A stretch of DNA of 64,000 nt, taken from Mesorhizobium sp. Root554. Its GTDB lineage: Bacteria > Pseudomonadota > Alphaproteobacteria > Rhizobiales > Rhizobiaceae. Below, one piece after another: positions 1-9,036 of the stretch. The notes under the pieces were generated by a model. The model had not been told where the DNA came from and did no database searches. It worked only from the letters and a program-made list of their open reading frames with translations. Every line of letters begins with the position of its first letter. Position 1 is the first letter of the stretch. A program made the position numbers and the translations under genes. Location: positions 2,553,433 to 2,617,432 of the forward strand of contig NZ_LMGA01000001.1 in NCBI RefSeq assembly GCF_001427025.1, written 5' to 3'.

Positions 1-1076
1 TCGTCGTCGATCGCGCCAAGGCCGCCCAGTACAATGTGTCGCCGACGGCGGTCGGCACGGTCGTGCAGCTGGTCACGACGGGCCTGAAGCTGACCGACTA
101 TCGTCCGCCGGGCGCCGACGACGCCGTCGATATCAGGCTGCGCCTGCCAGAGGATCGCCGCACGCTGTCGTCGCTTGACGAGCTTCGCGTCGAAACCGCC
201 GAAGGCTCGGTGCCGATCTCGAACTTCGTCACGCGGAGTCCCGAACAGACGGTCGGCATCCTCAACCGCATCGACGGCAAGCGTACCATCACCATCCAGG
301 CGAATGTCGCCAGCGGCTTTCAGGTCGCCGAGGTCCAGGCCGCCGTCACCAAGGTCGTCGGCGAGATGGCGCAGCCGGGCATCGACTGGAAACTGGCCGG
401 CTCCAACGAGGACAGCGCCGAGGCGGGCGCGTTCCTGGCCAAGGCCTTCGGCGCGGCGATGTTCCTGATCTGCATCGTGCTGCTGGCGCAGTTCAACAAG
501 TTCACCAGCGTGTTCCTGGTGCTGACCTGCGTCGTCATGGCCATCGTCGGCGCCCTGCTCGGCATGCTGCTGACGGGCCAGACCTTCGTCATCGTCATGT
601 CCGGCATCGGCTTCATCGCGCTGGCCGGCGTCGTGGTGAACAACAACATCGTGCTGATCGATACCTACGACCGGTTGCGCGAGGAAGGCTGGGACAAGCT
701 CGAAGCCGTGCTGCAGACCTGCCGCGAACGTGCGCGGCCGGTGGTGCTGACGGCGTTGTCGGCCATTCTCGGCGTGCTGCCGATCGCCTTCGGACTGGGC
801 CTGGAAATCTTCCACCGCGAGACGACGATCAACGCGCCGTCGACGCAGTGGTGGATCGCGTTGTCCTCGGCGATCGTCTTCGGCCTGTCCTTCGCCACCG
901 TTCTGACGCTGATCGTGACGCCGTCCATGCTGATGATCTTCACGCGCAGCAACGACAGCAAGGTCCACGCTTTCTTCCGCCGCCTGTTCAAGCGCGGCAA
1001 GGGCAAGGTGTCGAGCGAAGCCGAGCCTCAGCTCTCAACCGAAACGGATGTGGCCTACCCCAAGGCCGCCGAATAG
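1..1076 (+). CDS. RND efflux pump, inner-membrane permease subunit (5' partial)
   Basis: The gene runs off the left edge; its frame is open from base 3 and only the last 357 residues are present. They match the C-terminal part of the proton-driven inner-membrane subunit of a tripartite RND (AcrB/MexB, HAE1-like) exporter. A periplasmic porter segment fills roughly the first 140 visible residues. Hydrophobic helices follow, with the RND-typical stretch VVNNNIVLIDTYDRL, then a last helix and a basic, charged tail. The GTG at 36 is internal, not the start. A strong terminator follows at once, so this is the last gene of its transcript; a membrane-fusion partner would lie upstream outside the window. 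Substrate cannot be told. Confidence 0.9.
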   Translation, partial: VVDRAKAAQYNVSPTAVGTVVQLVTTGLKLTDYRPPGADDAVDIRLRLPEDRRTLSSLDELRVETAEGSVPISNFVTRSPEQTVGILNRIDGKRTITIQANVASGFQVAEVQAAVTKVVGEMAQPGIDWKLAGSNEDSAEAGAFLAKAFGAAMFLICIVLLAQFNKFTSVFLVLTCVVMAIVGALLGMLLTGQTFVIVMSGIGFIALAGVVVNNNIVLIDTYDRLREEGWDKLEAVLQTCRERARPVVLTALSAILGVLPIAFGLGLEIFHRETTINAPSTQWWIALSSAIVFGLSFATVLTLIVTPSMLMIFTRSNDSKVHAFFRRLFKRGKGKVSSEAEPQLSTETDVAYPKAAE

Positions 1077-1095
1077 GGATCTGGCTAACAACGCA

Positions 1096-1128
1096 AAAAG
1101 GCCGTCCGGGAACCCCGGACGGCCTTTT
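1096..1128 (+). terminator. Intrinsic terminator after the RND gene
   Basis: An 11-bp perfect stem, GGCCGTCCGGG at 1100-1110 pairing with 1114-1124 around an AAC loop, is flanked by A5 on the left and T4 on the right. It lies 23 bases after the RND stop codon. Confidence 0.85.
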
Positions 1129-1171
1129 CGCATTGTTGTGTCATTGCAACATTCCCAAGCGAGGGCTTGTC

Positions 1172-1330
1172 ATGACGCTTAGTACACTTCTCATCATTAT
1201 TTTGGTTCTTATCCTCATTGGCGCCGTTCCAAGCTGGCCTTATTCGCGCAGCTGGGGCTATGGCCCGTCCGGTATCGTCGGCGTGATTCTGGTCGTGGTG
1301 CTGATCCTGCTTCTCATGGGCCGGATCTGA
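1172..1330 (+). CDS. DUF3309 small membrane peptide
   Basis: A 52-residue, very hydrophobic peptide. The N-terminal helix (about residues 3-19) and the C-terminal helix (about 34-50) flank the conserved polar loop SWPYSRSWGYGPSG, which is the pattern of the DUF3309 family common in Proteobacteria. Function is unknown. It starts at ATG 1172; a longer open frame runs upstream through the terminator and is not credible. Intrinsic terminators lie on both sides, so it is probably transcribed alone. Confidence 0.75.
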   Translation: MTLSTLLIIILVLILIGAVPSWPYSRSWGYGPSGIVGVILVVVLILLLMGRI

Positions 1331-1352
1331 CCCATTTCCCGAGTACTCGAGC

Positions 1353-1384
1353 GGCGGATGCTTGCCGGCATCCGCCACTTTTTT
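1353..1384 (+). terminator. Intrinsic terminator after the DUF3309 gene
   Basis: A 9-bp perfect stem, GGCGGATGC (1353-1361) and GCATCCGCC (1368-1376), has a 6-base loop and is followed by T6 at 1379-1384. Confidence 0.85.
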
Positions 1385-1388
1385 GCTG

Positions 1389-2342
1389 TCAGGCTGCCTG
1401 CGATTCCACCGGCAACAGCGCAAGATCACGCAGCGCTTCCCGCGCCGCCTGATCCAGGGGTGTTCGGGGGATTTCGCCGATGAGGCTTGCCAGGCGGTCC
1501 GACGCAAGCCGGTGCGCCTCGAACCGCAGATAGGACATCGACACGATGGCGCGCCACATCGGCACGAACGGGCTGCCGGCGCGGAGCACCCACCATGGCA
1601 TCGAGGCCAACTTGAGCGGCCGGACCATCGTCTTCTCGACCGCCGCCTTCATCTCCAGTTCGGTCACGGCATGGCCGGGTAGATGCAGCGCCTCATAGGC
1701 ACCCATCCTGTCCAGGTTCTGCGCCAGCATCACGAACCCGCGGGCGAAATCCGGCAGATAGACCCACTCATGGACAAGGTCCACCGGTCCGGCGGCGGTG
1801 TAGACGCCCTTTTCAACTTTCGAGGCCGTCACCAGGTCGAACCATGAACCGGTCCCCTTGCCGCCGAAGAAATCGCCGGCCCGCAGCAGCACGGTGCGGA
1901 CGCGGCCGGCTTCGGCTTCGCTGCGGAAAAGCGTTTCCATGGCGACGCGGATGCGCCCCTTCTCCGTCGTCGGATGCTGCGGCGTCTCTTCGGTCAGTAC
2001 GGCGGGGATGGGCGAGCCGTAATTATAGACGGTGCCCGGAAACAGATGCACCGCACCGTTGACCGCGCAGGCCGCCATGACGTTTTCCGCCATCGGCAGC
2101 ACGCTGCTCCAGTCCGAATAAACCGGGCTGAGCCCGTTGAAGACGATGTCGAACCCTTGCGTTGTCTGGGTCAGCGCCTCCCGATCCAGCGCGTCGGCCG
2201 TGATGGCAGTCACGCCTGCGAGTTCAGCCGGAAGCTTGCCGCTCCGGGTCACGCCGCCGACATCGTAGCCGGCGTCGAGAAAGGCCTTTGCCACGGCGCG
2301 GCCAAGCCGTCCGCTCGCGCCGAGAACTGCAATGCTGGTCAT
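1389..2342 (-). CDS. NAD(P)-binding epimerase/dehydratase (NmrA/SDR-extended type)
   Basis: A 317-residue protein that begins with a Rossmann motif, GASGRLGRAVA, near residue 8. The body has the length and pattern of extended/atypical SDR proteins (NAD-dependent epimerase/dehydratase family), and there is no signal peptide. The canonical catalytic YxxxK is not clear: a YNYGSP segment lies where the active-site tyrosine would be expected, so it may be an atypical member. It is transcribed divergently from the LysR gene at 2441, a common arrangement for a regulator and its target. The substrate is unknown. Confidence 0.75.
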   Translation of the reverse strand: MTSIAVLGASGRLGRAVAKAFLDAGYDVGGVTRSGKLPAELAGVTAITADALDREALTQTTQGFDIVFNGLSPVYSDWSSVLPMAENVMAACAVNGAVHLFPGTVYNYGSPIPAVLTEETPQHPTTEKGRIRVAMETLFRSEAEAGRVRTVLLRAGDFFGGKGTGSWFDLVTASKVEKGVYTAAGPVDLVHEWVYLPDFARGFVMLAQNLDRMGAYEALHLPGHAVTELEMKAAVEKTMVRPLKLASMPWWVLRAGSPFVPMWRAIVSMSYLRFEAHRLASDRLASLIGEIPRTPLDQAAREALRDLALLPVESQAA

Positions 2343-2392
2343 GTCTTTGCTCCATGTTGCGTTGGGAGCACAGATATGGTCGTATCGAATGC

Positions 2393-2439
2393 GAATGGAT
2401 ATTCTCCAAAACCGTCTTCTTGTTATTCATATTTGAATA
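2393..2439. promoter_or_regulatory. Putative LysR binding sites between the divergent genes
   Basis: Two inverted repeats lie in the 98-base divergent gap: GAAT-N4-ATTC at 2393-2404 and TATTCA-N4-TGAATA at 2424-2439. The second contains ATTC-N6-GAAT, the dyad style of LysR operators (T-N11-A), and ends one base before the regulator ATG. This suggests autorepression; binding is inferred. Confidence 0.5.
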
Positions 2440-2440
2440 T

Positions 2441-3328
2441 ATGGCTGATTTCGACTGGAACCTGATCCGAAGCTTTGTCGCCGTAGCCGAGACCGGCAGC
2501 CTGTCGGCGGCGGCGCGCCGTGTGGCCCTGAGCCAGCCGACGCTCGGCCGCCATGTCGCCGATCTCGAGCAGGCGCTGGGCGTGACGCTGTTCCGGCGCG
2601 GCCGGCGCGGCTACGCCCTGACCGAGGCCGGTCTCGCTCTTTATGAACGCGGCAAGGCCGTGAACGAGCACGCCACGGCATTTTCGCTTTTGGCGCTGGG
2701 CTCGGTCGAGGCGATCGAAGGCACGGTCCGCATCGCCGCATCGGAAGTCGTGGCAGCCTATGTGCTGCCGCCGATCATGGCGCGGCTCGGCGTCGAGGAA
2801 CCGGGCATCGCGGTCGAGATCGTCGCCTCCAACCAGATCGAGAACCTGCTGCGCCGCGATGCCGACATCGCCATCCGCATGGTGCGGCCTGCGCAGAACG
2901 AACTGGTGGCGCGCAAGGTCACCGACATCGAACTGCGGGCCTGCGCTGCCACATCATATCTGGAACGCCACGGCCGGCCGCTCCAGCCCGCCGACCTCCT
3001 CGGCCACCATCTCATCGGCTTCGACCGTGGCGACGATATCATCCGTGGCTTGAACCAGATCGGCGTGGCGGTGACGCGCGATTCCTTCCGCTTTCGCACC
3101 GACAACCAGATCGTGCTGTGGGAGGCGGTGCGCGCCGGCAACGGCGTCGGCATCGGGCAGGAGCCGCTCGCCCGCCGCGACCCGCTGATCGAAATCGTGC
3201 TGCCGGATATGCCGCTGCCGGTCCTGCCGGTCTGGCTCGCCATGCACCGCGACGTGCGCACCAGTGTGCGCCTGCGCCGCGTCGCCGATTTCCTCTTCGA
3301 GGAACTGAAGCTTTATGCGGCCGGTTGA
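2441..3328 (+). CDS. LysR-family transcriptional regulator
   Basis: A 295-residue regulator. The N-terminal winged helix-turn-helix covers about residues 5-63, with the recognition region SLSAAARRVALSQPTLGRHV, and a LysR substrate-binding domain fills about 90-290. The start at ATG 2441 places the helix-turn-helix at its usual distance from the N-terminus; the upstream in-frame extension is not LysR-like. No good Shine-Dalgarno sequence is visible because an AT-rich palindrome abuts the ATG. Its likely target is the divergent epimerase gene. The 3' end overlaps the convergent MFS gene by 16 bases. Confidence 0.88.
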   Translation: MADFDWNLIRSFVAVAETGSLSAAARRVALSQPTLGRHVADLEQALGVTLFRRGRRGYALTEAGLALYERGKAVNEHATAFSLLALGSVEAIEGTVRIAASEVVAAYVLPPIMARLGVEEPGIAVEIVASNQIENLLRRDADIAIRMVRPAQNELVARKVTDIELRACAATSYLERHGRPLQPADLLGHHLIGFDRGDDIIRGLNQIGVAVTRDSFRFRTDNQIVLWEAVRAGNGVGIGQEPLARRDPLIEIVLPDMPLPVLPVWLAMHRDVRTSVRLRRVADFLFEELKLYAAG

Positions 3329-4503
3329 GGTGCGAAATCGGCGGAGCGGGCCAGTTCCGACATCAGGCAGACGATCACCAGCAGGCCGGACAGCGCGACG
3401 AAAACCGGCGAGAAGCCGGTATGTTCCGCGACGAAACCGATGGCGGAGGGCGCCATCAGGATGCCGCAGTAACCTATTGTCGTCACCACGCTCATGCCGG
3501 TGCCCGACGCCATGCCCGGCTGGTTGCCGCCGGCCGAAAAGGCGATCGGCACCATGTTGGCGATGCCGAGACCGGTGATGGCGAAGGCGGCGATGACCAG
3601 CCAAGGCCAGGGTGATAGCCCGGCAACCAGCATGCCGCCGGCGGCGATCAGGCTGGACACCCGCAAGGTGCGCACCGCGCCGAAGCGGTTGCGGACACCG
3701 TCGCCGGCAAAGCGCATCAGCGCCATCGCCCCGGAGAAAAGCGCAAACGCGAGGCCCGCCGTGGCGAGATTGCTGCCGAGCTCCTGCTGCAGGTAGAGCG
3801 CCGCCCAGTCGAGCACCGCCCCTTCCGGCACCATCGAGAACAGCGCCATGATGCCGACCAGATAGACCGCCGGGTTTCTCGGCAGGGTGAATTTGTGATG
3901 TTCCTGCGCCTGCGGCGTCGGGTCGGTGACCAAGTAGCGCGCCGCCGCCACCAGGATCACCGCGGCGACGATTGTGACGGTGCCCGCATGGGCGAGGTGG
4001 CCGAACTTCTGGATGAAGAAACCGCCGATACCGCCGCCGGCAAAGCCGCCAAGGCTCCAGAAACCGTGCGAGGAGGACATGACCGCCCTGGAGAGCCGGC
4101 GTTCGACGGCGACCGCATTGGCGTTCATGGCCACGTCCATGCCGCCGATCAGCCCGCCGAACAGGAACATCGCCGCCGCCGCCAGCGGCACGTTGGACGC
4201 CAGCGCCACCAGAAGCAGGCCGAAGACGCAGACCGCCGCGAAGCCGCGCAGGACGGCGCGCGACCCGTGCTTCGACATCAGGTAGCCCGACAGTGGCATG
4301 AAGGTCAGCGCTCCGATGCCGAAGACCAGGATCAGCAGGCCGAGGGTGAATTTGCTGATCTCGAGCCGCGCCAAAAACACCGGAATCTGCGGCGCCCAGC
4401 TGCCGGTCAGGAAGCCGTTGATGAAGAACATCGCCGCCACGGCCCAACGGCCGCGAAAAGCGGATTGCTGGGCTGCGGATTGCAGGGGGGTTGATGCAGG
4501 CAT
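3313..4503 (-). CDS. MFS transporter (YbjJ-like)
   Basis: A 396-residue protein with about twelve hydrophobic helices and an MFS loop between helices 2 and 3 (GYLMSKHGSRAVLRG). Glycine-rich GGLIGGMDVAMNANAV and SSSHGFWSLGGF segments resemble the E. coli YbjJ group of uncharacterised MFS proteins. It would sit in the inner membrane as a secondary transporter; direction and substrate cannot be told. It overlaps the 3' end of the convergent LysR gene by 16 bases. No dedicated regulator is seen apart from that neighbour. Confidence 0.82.
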   Translation of the reverse strand: MPASTPLQSAAQQSAFRGRWAVAAMFFINGFLTGSWAPQIPVFLARLEISKFTLGLLILVFGIGALTFMPLSGYLMSKHGSRAVLRGFAAVCVFGLLLVALASNVPLAAAAMFLFGGLIGGMDVAMNANAVAVERRLSRAVMSSSHGFWSLGGFAGGGIGGFFIQKFGHLAHAGTVTIVAAVILVAAARYLVTDPTPQAQEHHKFTLPRNPAVYLVGIMALFSMVPEGAVLDWAALYLQQELGSNLATAGLAFALFSGAMALMRFAGDGVRNRFGAVRTLRVSSLIAAGGMLVAGLSPWPWLVIAAFAITGLGIANMVPIAFSAGGNQPGMASGTGMSVVTTIGYCGILMAPSAIGFVAEHTGFSPVFVALSGLLVIVCLMSELARSADFAPQPAA

Positions 4504-4612
4504 GAGGGATCCGGCGGTTAAATCGAATTGGTCGGCAAATTAGATCGATTCAATTGCCAGTCAAGACGACGGATGTCACAACTCTTGGACCAGATCGAGG
4601 GTCGTCCGTTAT

Positions 4613-4921
4613 TCAGGGATCCTTCGGGCGATTGGTCTCGAAACCGGCTTTCTGCGCCTCAGACGCCTCCGTCTGATACCGCGCCTGCCATTCGGCATAG
4701 GGCATGCCGTAGACGATTTCGCGCGTGTCCTCCTTCGAAAGATCGATGCCTTGCGCCGCCGCCGCTTCGCCGTACCAGGTCGACAGGCAGTTGCGGCAGA
4801 AGCCGGCGAGGTTCATCAGGTCGATATTCTGCACATCGGTGCGCTGGCGCAGATGCTCGACCAGCCGGCGGAAAGCAGCCGCTTCCAGATCGCGTTTCTG
4901 CTCTTCGCTCAAACTGGTCAT
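4613..4921 (-). CDS. DUF1244 family protein
   Basis: A 102-residue soluble protein containing the conserved DUF1244 core: AAAFRRLVEHLRQRTDVQN, then NLAGFCRNCLSTWY with two cysteines, then YGMPYAEW. This family is widespread in alphaproteobacteria and its function is not established. The CRNC pair could bind metal, but that is speculation. It lies 13 bases downstream of the N-formylglutamate amidohydrolase on the same strand, so the two are probably co-transcribed. Confidence 0.8.
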   Translation of the reverse strand: MTSLSEEQKRDLEAAAFRRLVEHLRQRTDVQNIDLMNLAGFCRNCLSTWYGEAAAAQGIDLSKEDTREIVYGMPYAEWQARYQTEASEAQKAGFETNRPKDP

Positions 4922-4934
4922 GAACCTTGCTCCG

Positions 4935-5732
4935 TCACAGCGGGCCGGTGCGCGAACCGAACCGTCTCACCTCATGTATATCGGAACGGCGATTCACCGC
5001 GTCAACGATCGGCGCCAATCTCCGCGCCCAGGCGAGCGCGCTCTGCTGGGTGGCGATCAGGTCCTGCCGGATTTCGATGAGCGCGTGCGCGTAACCATTG
5101 ACGACGGCGTGCCGGAACATCGTGTCGCCGCGCAGCGCACCGTCATAGGGCTCATTGTCCCCGACCGTCAGGCTGCCGTCCGCCGCCAGCCCATCGATCA
5201 GCGGCCGCGCCGCCCGGTCGTCAAGGTCCCACAACAGGCCGACATGCCACGGACGGATATGACCCTGCATGGTCGGGGTGAAGGAATGAACCGAAAAGAC
5301 GAAGGGCGCCGCCCCGCTCGCCCCCGCGACCGAGGCCACCATGGCGCCGACGGCGTCATGATAGGGGCGGTAGAACAGGTCGAGCCGCCTCTCCCGCTCC
5401 TCGTCCGACATCGGATAGTTCGCCGGCACGATGGTGCCGTCATAAAGCTGGCGAATGAGCGTCGGGTCGTCCTCGCCGCGGTTGGGGTCGATCAGCAGCC
5501 GCGAGAACGTCGCGAACACGGCAGGCGCATCGAGCAGCGCGGCAAGCTCGCGCAGGACCATCTCCACGCCGATGTCGTAGGCGATATGGCGGTCGAACTC
5601 CGAAGCCGGCAGACCGAGATCGCCATACTCCTCGGGAAGATTGCGGCGCGCGTGGTCGGCGACCAGAACCAGACCCCGCTTGCGGTCGCCTTCGATGGTC
5701 TCGAACGGCGCAAAAACTGTGGATCGGGTCAT
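4935..5732 (-). CDS. N-formylglutamate amidohydrolase
   Basis: A 265-residue cytoplasmic enzyme of the N-formylglutamate amidohydrolase family, which hydrolyses N-formyl-L-glutamate to glutamate and formate, the last step of one histidine-degradation route. Family motifs are present: VADHARRNLP near residue 25, the DPNRGEDDP segment near 100, and SVHSFTP near 155. The C-terminal half carries EIRQDLI. No hut genes are adjacent, so this may be a stand-alone paralogue rather than hutG. It heads a probable two-gene unit with the DUF1244 gene. Confidence 0.85.
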   Translation of the reverse strand: MTRSTVFAPFETIEGDRKRGLVLVADHARRNLPEEYGDLGLPASEFDRHIAYDIGVEMVLRELAALLDAPAVFATFSRLLIDPNRGEDDPTLIRQLYDGTIVPANYPMSDEERERRLDLFYRPYHDAVGAMVASVAGASGAAPFVFSVHSFTPTMQGHIRPWHVGLLWDLDDRAARPLIDGLAADGSLTVGDNEPYDGALRGDTMFRHAVVNGYAHALIEIRQDLIATQQSALAWARRLAPIVDAVNRRSDIHEVRRFGSRTGPL

Positions 5733-5945
5733 CGGCGGGAAAAATCGGTCGGGTTCGTTGCGCGATTGCTGCTAACCTCATTCCACGAAGCGGACAGACG
5801 CGCAACGCCGTTGTTTGGCCAAGGTTTTTGCAGAATCTGTCTGTGGGTTTGCCGGGCTGATGTCTGCTTGCGACTAAATCGATTGATTTTACGCAAATCG
5901 CCGCGTTGACATGCGCCCGGACATTTCCGAAAAGGGCGTCTGAAC

Positions 5946-6464
5946 ATGCTTACATCGTTCTTCAAGGGCTTGAGAATGACCATCGCCGGCAGGCCGCGCG
6001 CGGGTAGAACCTTCGCTGGACATCTGGCGTTTTTCGCCATTCTGCTGGCGCCGCTTGCCGTCGCGACACCTGCCAGGGCCGATTTTCGCGTCTGCAACGC
6101 GACGCAGAACCTCGTCGGCGTCGGCATCGGCTATCGCGCCAAGGCCGGCTGGATCACCGAAGGCTGGTGGCGCATCGAAGGTTCAAGCTGCAAGACGCTG
6201 ATCGAGGGACCGTTGTCATCGCGGTTTTATTATCTTTATGCAGAAGACGCCGAACGCGGTGGCCGCTGGGATGGGCCGATTTCGATGTGCGTGGCGGAAA
6301 AGGAATTCAAGATCGCGGGCGTGACCGATTGCGTCGCCAGAGGCTTTCAGCGCGCCGGATTTCAGGAATACGACACGGGTGAGCAGGCGAGCTGGATGGT
6401 CCAGCTGACCGATCAGCCCGCAACGGACGGCGACAGCGCCGCCCCCGGAAGCAATGGTCAATGA
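5946..6464 (+). CDS. DUF1036 exported protein
   Basis: A 172-residue protein. After a basic N-terminus it has a hydrophobic segment (about residues 26-41) ending in ATPARA, a probable signal-peptidase site. The mature part contains the DUF1036 pattern: FRVCNATQNLVGVGIGYRAK, GWWRIEGSSCKTL and four or more cysteines that could form disulfides in the periplasm. Function is unknown. Its stop overlaps the pyruvate kinase start (ATGA at 6461-6464), so the two are translationally coupled. Confidence 0.85.
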   Translation: MLTSFFKGLRMTIAGRPRAGRTFAGHLAFFAILLAPLAVATPARADFRVCNATQNLVGVGIGYRAKAGWITEGWWRIEGSSCKTLIEGPLSSRFYYLYAEDAERGGRWDGPISMCVAEKEFKIAGVTDCVARGFQRAGFQEYDTGEQASWMVQLTDQPATDGDSAAPGSNGQ

Positions 6465-7894
6465 GACGTAGCCGCAAGGTCAAGATACTCGCGACGGTAG
6501 GTCCGGTCTCCTCCGACGAGGCCATGCTGAAAAAACTCTTCGAAGCGGGCGCCGACGTTTTCCGCATCAATATGAGCCATACCGACCACGATTTGATGCG
6601 CACGCTGGTCGCTCGCATCCGCTCGGTCGAGGAGGCTGTCGGCCGACCGATCGGCATTCTGGCGGATTTGCAGGGCCCCAAACTGCGTGTCGGCAAATTC
6701 GCCAACGGCAAGGAAGCGCTGAGCGCTGGCCAGACCTTCACGCTGGACAACAATCCTGAACCCGGCGATGGCAGTCGCGTTTTCCTGCCGCATCCCGAAA
6801 TCCTCGCTTCGGTTGAAGCCGGTCACCGCCTGCTGATCGATGACGGCAAGGTCGAGTTGAAGGCGATCAGGACCGATGGCACCTCCATCGTTTGCACGGT
6901 GATTTCCGGAACGGCGATTTCCGACAAGAAGGGCGTCTCGCTTCCCGACACCGAACTGCCTGTCGGCGCCCTTACGCCGAAGGACCGCACCGATCTGGAC
7001 GCCGTGCTCGCGGCGGGTGTCGACTGGGTGGCGCTCTCCTTCATCCAGCGTCCCGAGGACCTTGCCGAGGCCCGCAAGATCGCGCGCGGCCGCGCCCTGC
7101 TGATGTCGAAGATCGAGAAGCCGCAGGCTGTCGCCAGGCTGGCCGAGATCATCGAATTGTCTGATGCGCTGATGGTCGCCCGCGGCGATCTTGGCGTCGA
7201 GATGCCGCTGGAAGCGGTTCCCGGCATCCAGAAACAGATTACCCGCGCCGCGCGCCGCGCCGGCAAGCCGGTGGTCGTCGCCACCCAGATGCTGGAATCG
7301 ATGATCTCGGCGCCGGTTCCGACGCGTGCCGAGGTTTCGGACGTTTCGATCGCCGTCTTCGAAGGCGCCGACGCCATCATGCTTTCAGCCGAATCCGCCG
7401 CCGGCGCCTATCCGGTTGAAGCTGTGGCCACCATGAACCGCATAGCCGAGAAGGTCGAGCAGGACCCGCTTTACGCCGGCATCATCAACGCCCAGCGCTC
7501 GCAGCCGGAAGCCACCGGCGCCGATGCCATTTCGCTCGCCGCGCGTGAGATCGCCGAGACGCTGAAACTGTCCGCCATCATCACCTATACGGCCTCGGGC
7601 GCCACCGGCCTTCGCGCCGCGCGCGAAAGGCCACAGGTGCCGATCATCGCGCTCTCCCCCATCCTGAACACCGCGCGGCGGCTGTCGCTGCTGTGGGGAA
7701 CGCATTGCGTCGTCTCCCCGGACGCGACCGACCTCGACGACATGGTCGAGCGCGCCTGCCGCATCGCGGCGGAGGAGAATTTCGGCAAAACCGGCGACCG
7801 CGTCATCATCACCGCCGGTGTTCCGCTGCGCACGCCCGGCTCCACCAACATGCTGCGCATCGCCTATATCGGATCGCAGATCCCCGGCCGGTAG
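6461..7894 (+). CDS. pyk: Pyruvate kinase
   Basis: A 477-residue enzyme converting phosphoenolpyruvate and ADP to pyruvate and ATP in lower glycolysis. The family landmarks are intact: KVKILATVGP at the N-terminus, RINMSH near 36, ADLQGPKLRVG near 69, the active-site stretch MSKIEKPQA at 215-223 and the metal-ligand segment MVARGDLGVE at 238-247. The C-terminal regulatory domain fills about 340-470. Length is normal for a bacterial enzyme. It is coupled to the DUF1036 gene by a 4-base overlap; the shared transcript probably starts before 5946. Confidence 0.97.
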   Translation: MRRSRKVKILATVGPVSSDEAMLKKLFEAGADVFRINMSHTDHDLMRTLVARIRSVEEAVGRPIGILADLQGPKLRVGKFANGKEALSAGQTFTLDNNPEPGDGSRVFLPHPEILASVEAGHRLLIDDGKVELKAIRTDGTSIVCTVISGTAISDKKGVSLPDTELPVGALTPKDRTDLDAVLAAGVDWVALSFIQRPEDLAEARKIARGRALLMSKIEKPQAVARLAEIIELSDALMVARGDLGVEMPLEAVPGIQKQITRAARRAGKPVVVATQMLESMISAPVPTRAEVSDVSIAVFEGADAIMLSAESAAGAYPVEAVATMNRIAEKVEQDPLYAGIINAQRSQPEATGADAISLAAREIAETLKLSAIITYTASGATGLRAARERPQVPIIALSPILNTARRLSLLWGTHCVVSPDATDLDDMVERACRIAAEENFGKTGDRVIITAGVPLRTPGSTNMLRIAYIGSQIPGR

Positions 7895-7907
7895 CTGGTG
7901 CCCTGAC

Positions 7908-8969
7908 TCAGGTCGGCGCCAGTTCACCGTCCGTTGCGGGCATATCGGCGCACCTGCCCCGGCCAAAAGAATCACCGGCGATGCGGGCTTCTACCACCTG
8001 CGCAACCGCTTCCAGGTCGCGGTCCTTGCCGGCAAGCTTCTCTATCGAGGCGACCACCAAGTCGGGAGCGATCCAGTCCGGCTTGTGGCCGAGATTGCGC
8101 ACCCACACCAGTTCCGATCCCGGTATGTCACGGGCCAGCCCGCCCGAATGCAGTTCCTCATAGACGACGCTGTCGCGATCGCCGGAGAGGATCACTGTCG
8201 GCGCCTTGATATCACGATAGCGCGGCTGCAGGGCCAGCACGCTGTCATACAGCCCGGCGACATCGGTGGCGTTGGCGCGGAAGGCCGCCGGCCGCAGAAC
8301 GAGCGGTATCGATGCCAACTCGCCGTAGTTGTCGGGCGCGTTGTTGGGCGCGAAGACGCAGCGCATGGCGGCGTCGAGTTGGAACAGCCCGGCCGGATAG
8401 GTCAGGGTTTCGGTGAACAGGCGTCCAATGACCGGCAATTTCGCCACGTCATAGTACCATGACGTCGCGCCGCCCGGCCACGGATGGGTGGCGGCCGCGG
8501 CGAAGACGAGGCCGAGCGTCTTGTCGCCATGTTCGACGCCGAACGCGGCCGTCACCGCCCCGCCGAACGAATGCCCGACGACAATCGCCTTTTCGATGCC
8601 GAGCCTATCCATCAACTTCGCCAGCGTATTCGCCTGGGCCAATGGATTGTCGTTGTTTCCGCGCTCCGACCAGCCGAAGCCCGGCCTGTCGAAGAACAGC
8701 ATCTCCGCCCTGCCCTCAAGCAGTGGTCGCAGCGGGAGCATCTGGTCCTTCAGGTTGGCGCTGGCGCCGTGAATGAAAACGACTGGCGGCAGGTCGGGAT
8801 TCGCAGGTCCGTTCACATGCACATAGTGGATGCGCACGCCATCGATGTCGGCAAAGGCGCCGATCGGCGGATTGCGCCGCTCGATCAGCCACGTGCCGAC
8901 ACGCGTGGTGCCGACGAGAACGAAAACGATTGCTGCGAGAAAGGCCAAGGCCGCATAGACGAGATTCAT
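7908..8969 (-). CDS. Alpha/beta hydrolase with N-terminal membrane anchor
   Basis: A 353-residue alpha/beta-fold hydrolase. A hydrophobic segment at about residues 2-20 (NLVYAALAFLAAIVFVLVG) probably anchors or exports it. The catalytic triad can be read as the serine of VVGHSFGGA, the aspartate of SGDRDSVV and the histidine of LGHKPD. Substrate is unknown. The ATG at 8969 is preferred because an upstream in-frame start at 9092 would overlap the TPR gene and add a non-family extension. It follows the TPR gene on the same strand with a 67-base gap. Confidence 0.82.
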   Translation of the reverse strand: MNLVYAALAFLAAIVFVLVGTTRVGTWLIERRNPPIGAFADIDGVRIHYVHVNGPANPDLPPVVFIHGASANLKDQMLPLRPLLEGRAEMLFFDRPGFGWSERGNNDNPLAQANTLAKLMDRLGIEKAIVVGHSFGGAVTAAFGVEHGDKTLGLVFAAAATHPWPGGATSWYYDVAKLPVIGRLFTETLTYPAGLFQLDAAMRCVFAPNNAPDNYGELASIPLVLRPAAFRANATDVAGLYDSVLALQPRYRDIKAPTVILSGDRDSVVYEELHSGGLARDIPGSELVWVRNLGHKPDWIAPDLVVASIEKLAGKDRDLEAVAQVVEARIAGDSFGRGRCADMPATDGELAPT

Positions 8970-9036
8970 GACGAGGAGATACGGCGCCGACGCTGAGAAG
9001 TTTGCAACCAAATAAGTTTTTGCCGGAGCACGATGA

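Noticed and set aside
2954..4447. A 497-codon minus-strand open frame across the LysR 3' part and the MFS gene
   Set aside because: It is out of frame with the recognisable MFS protein and low in hydrophobic residues; a shadow of high-GC coding.
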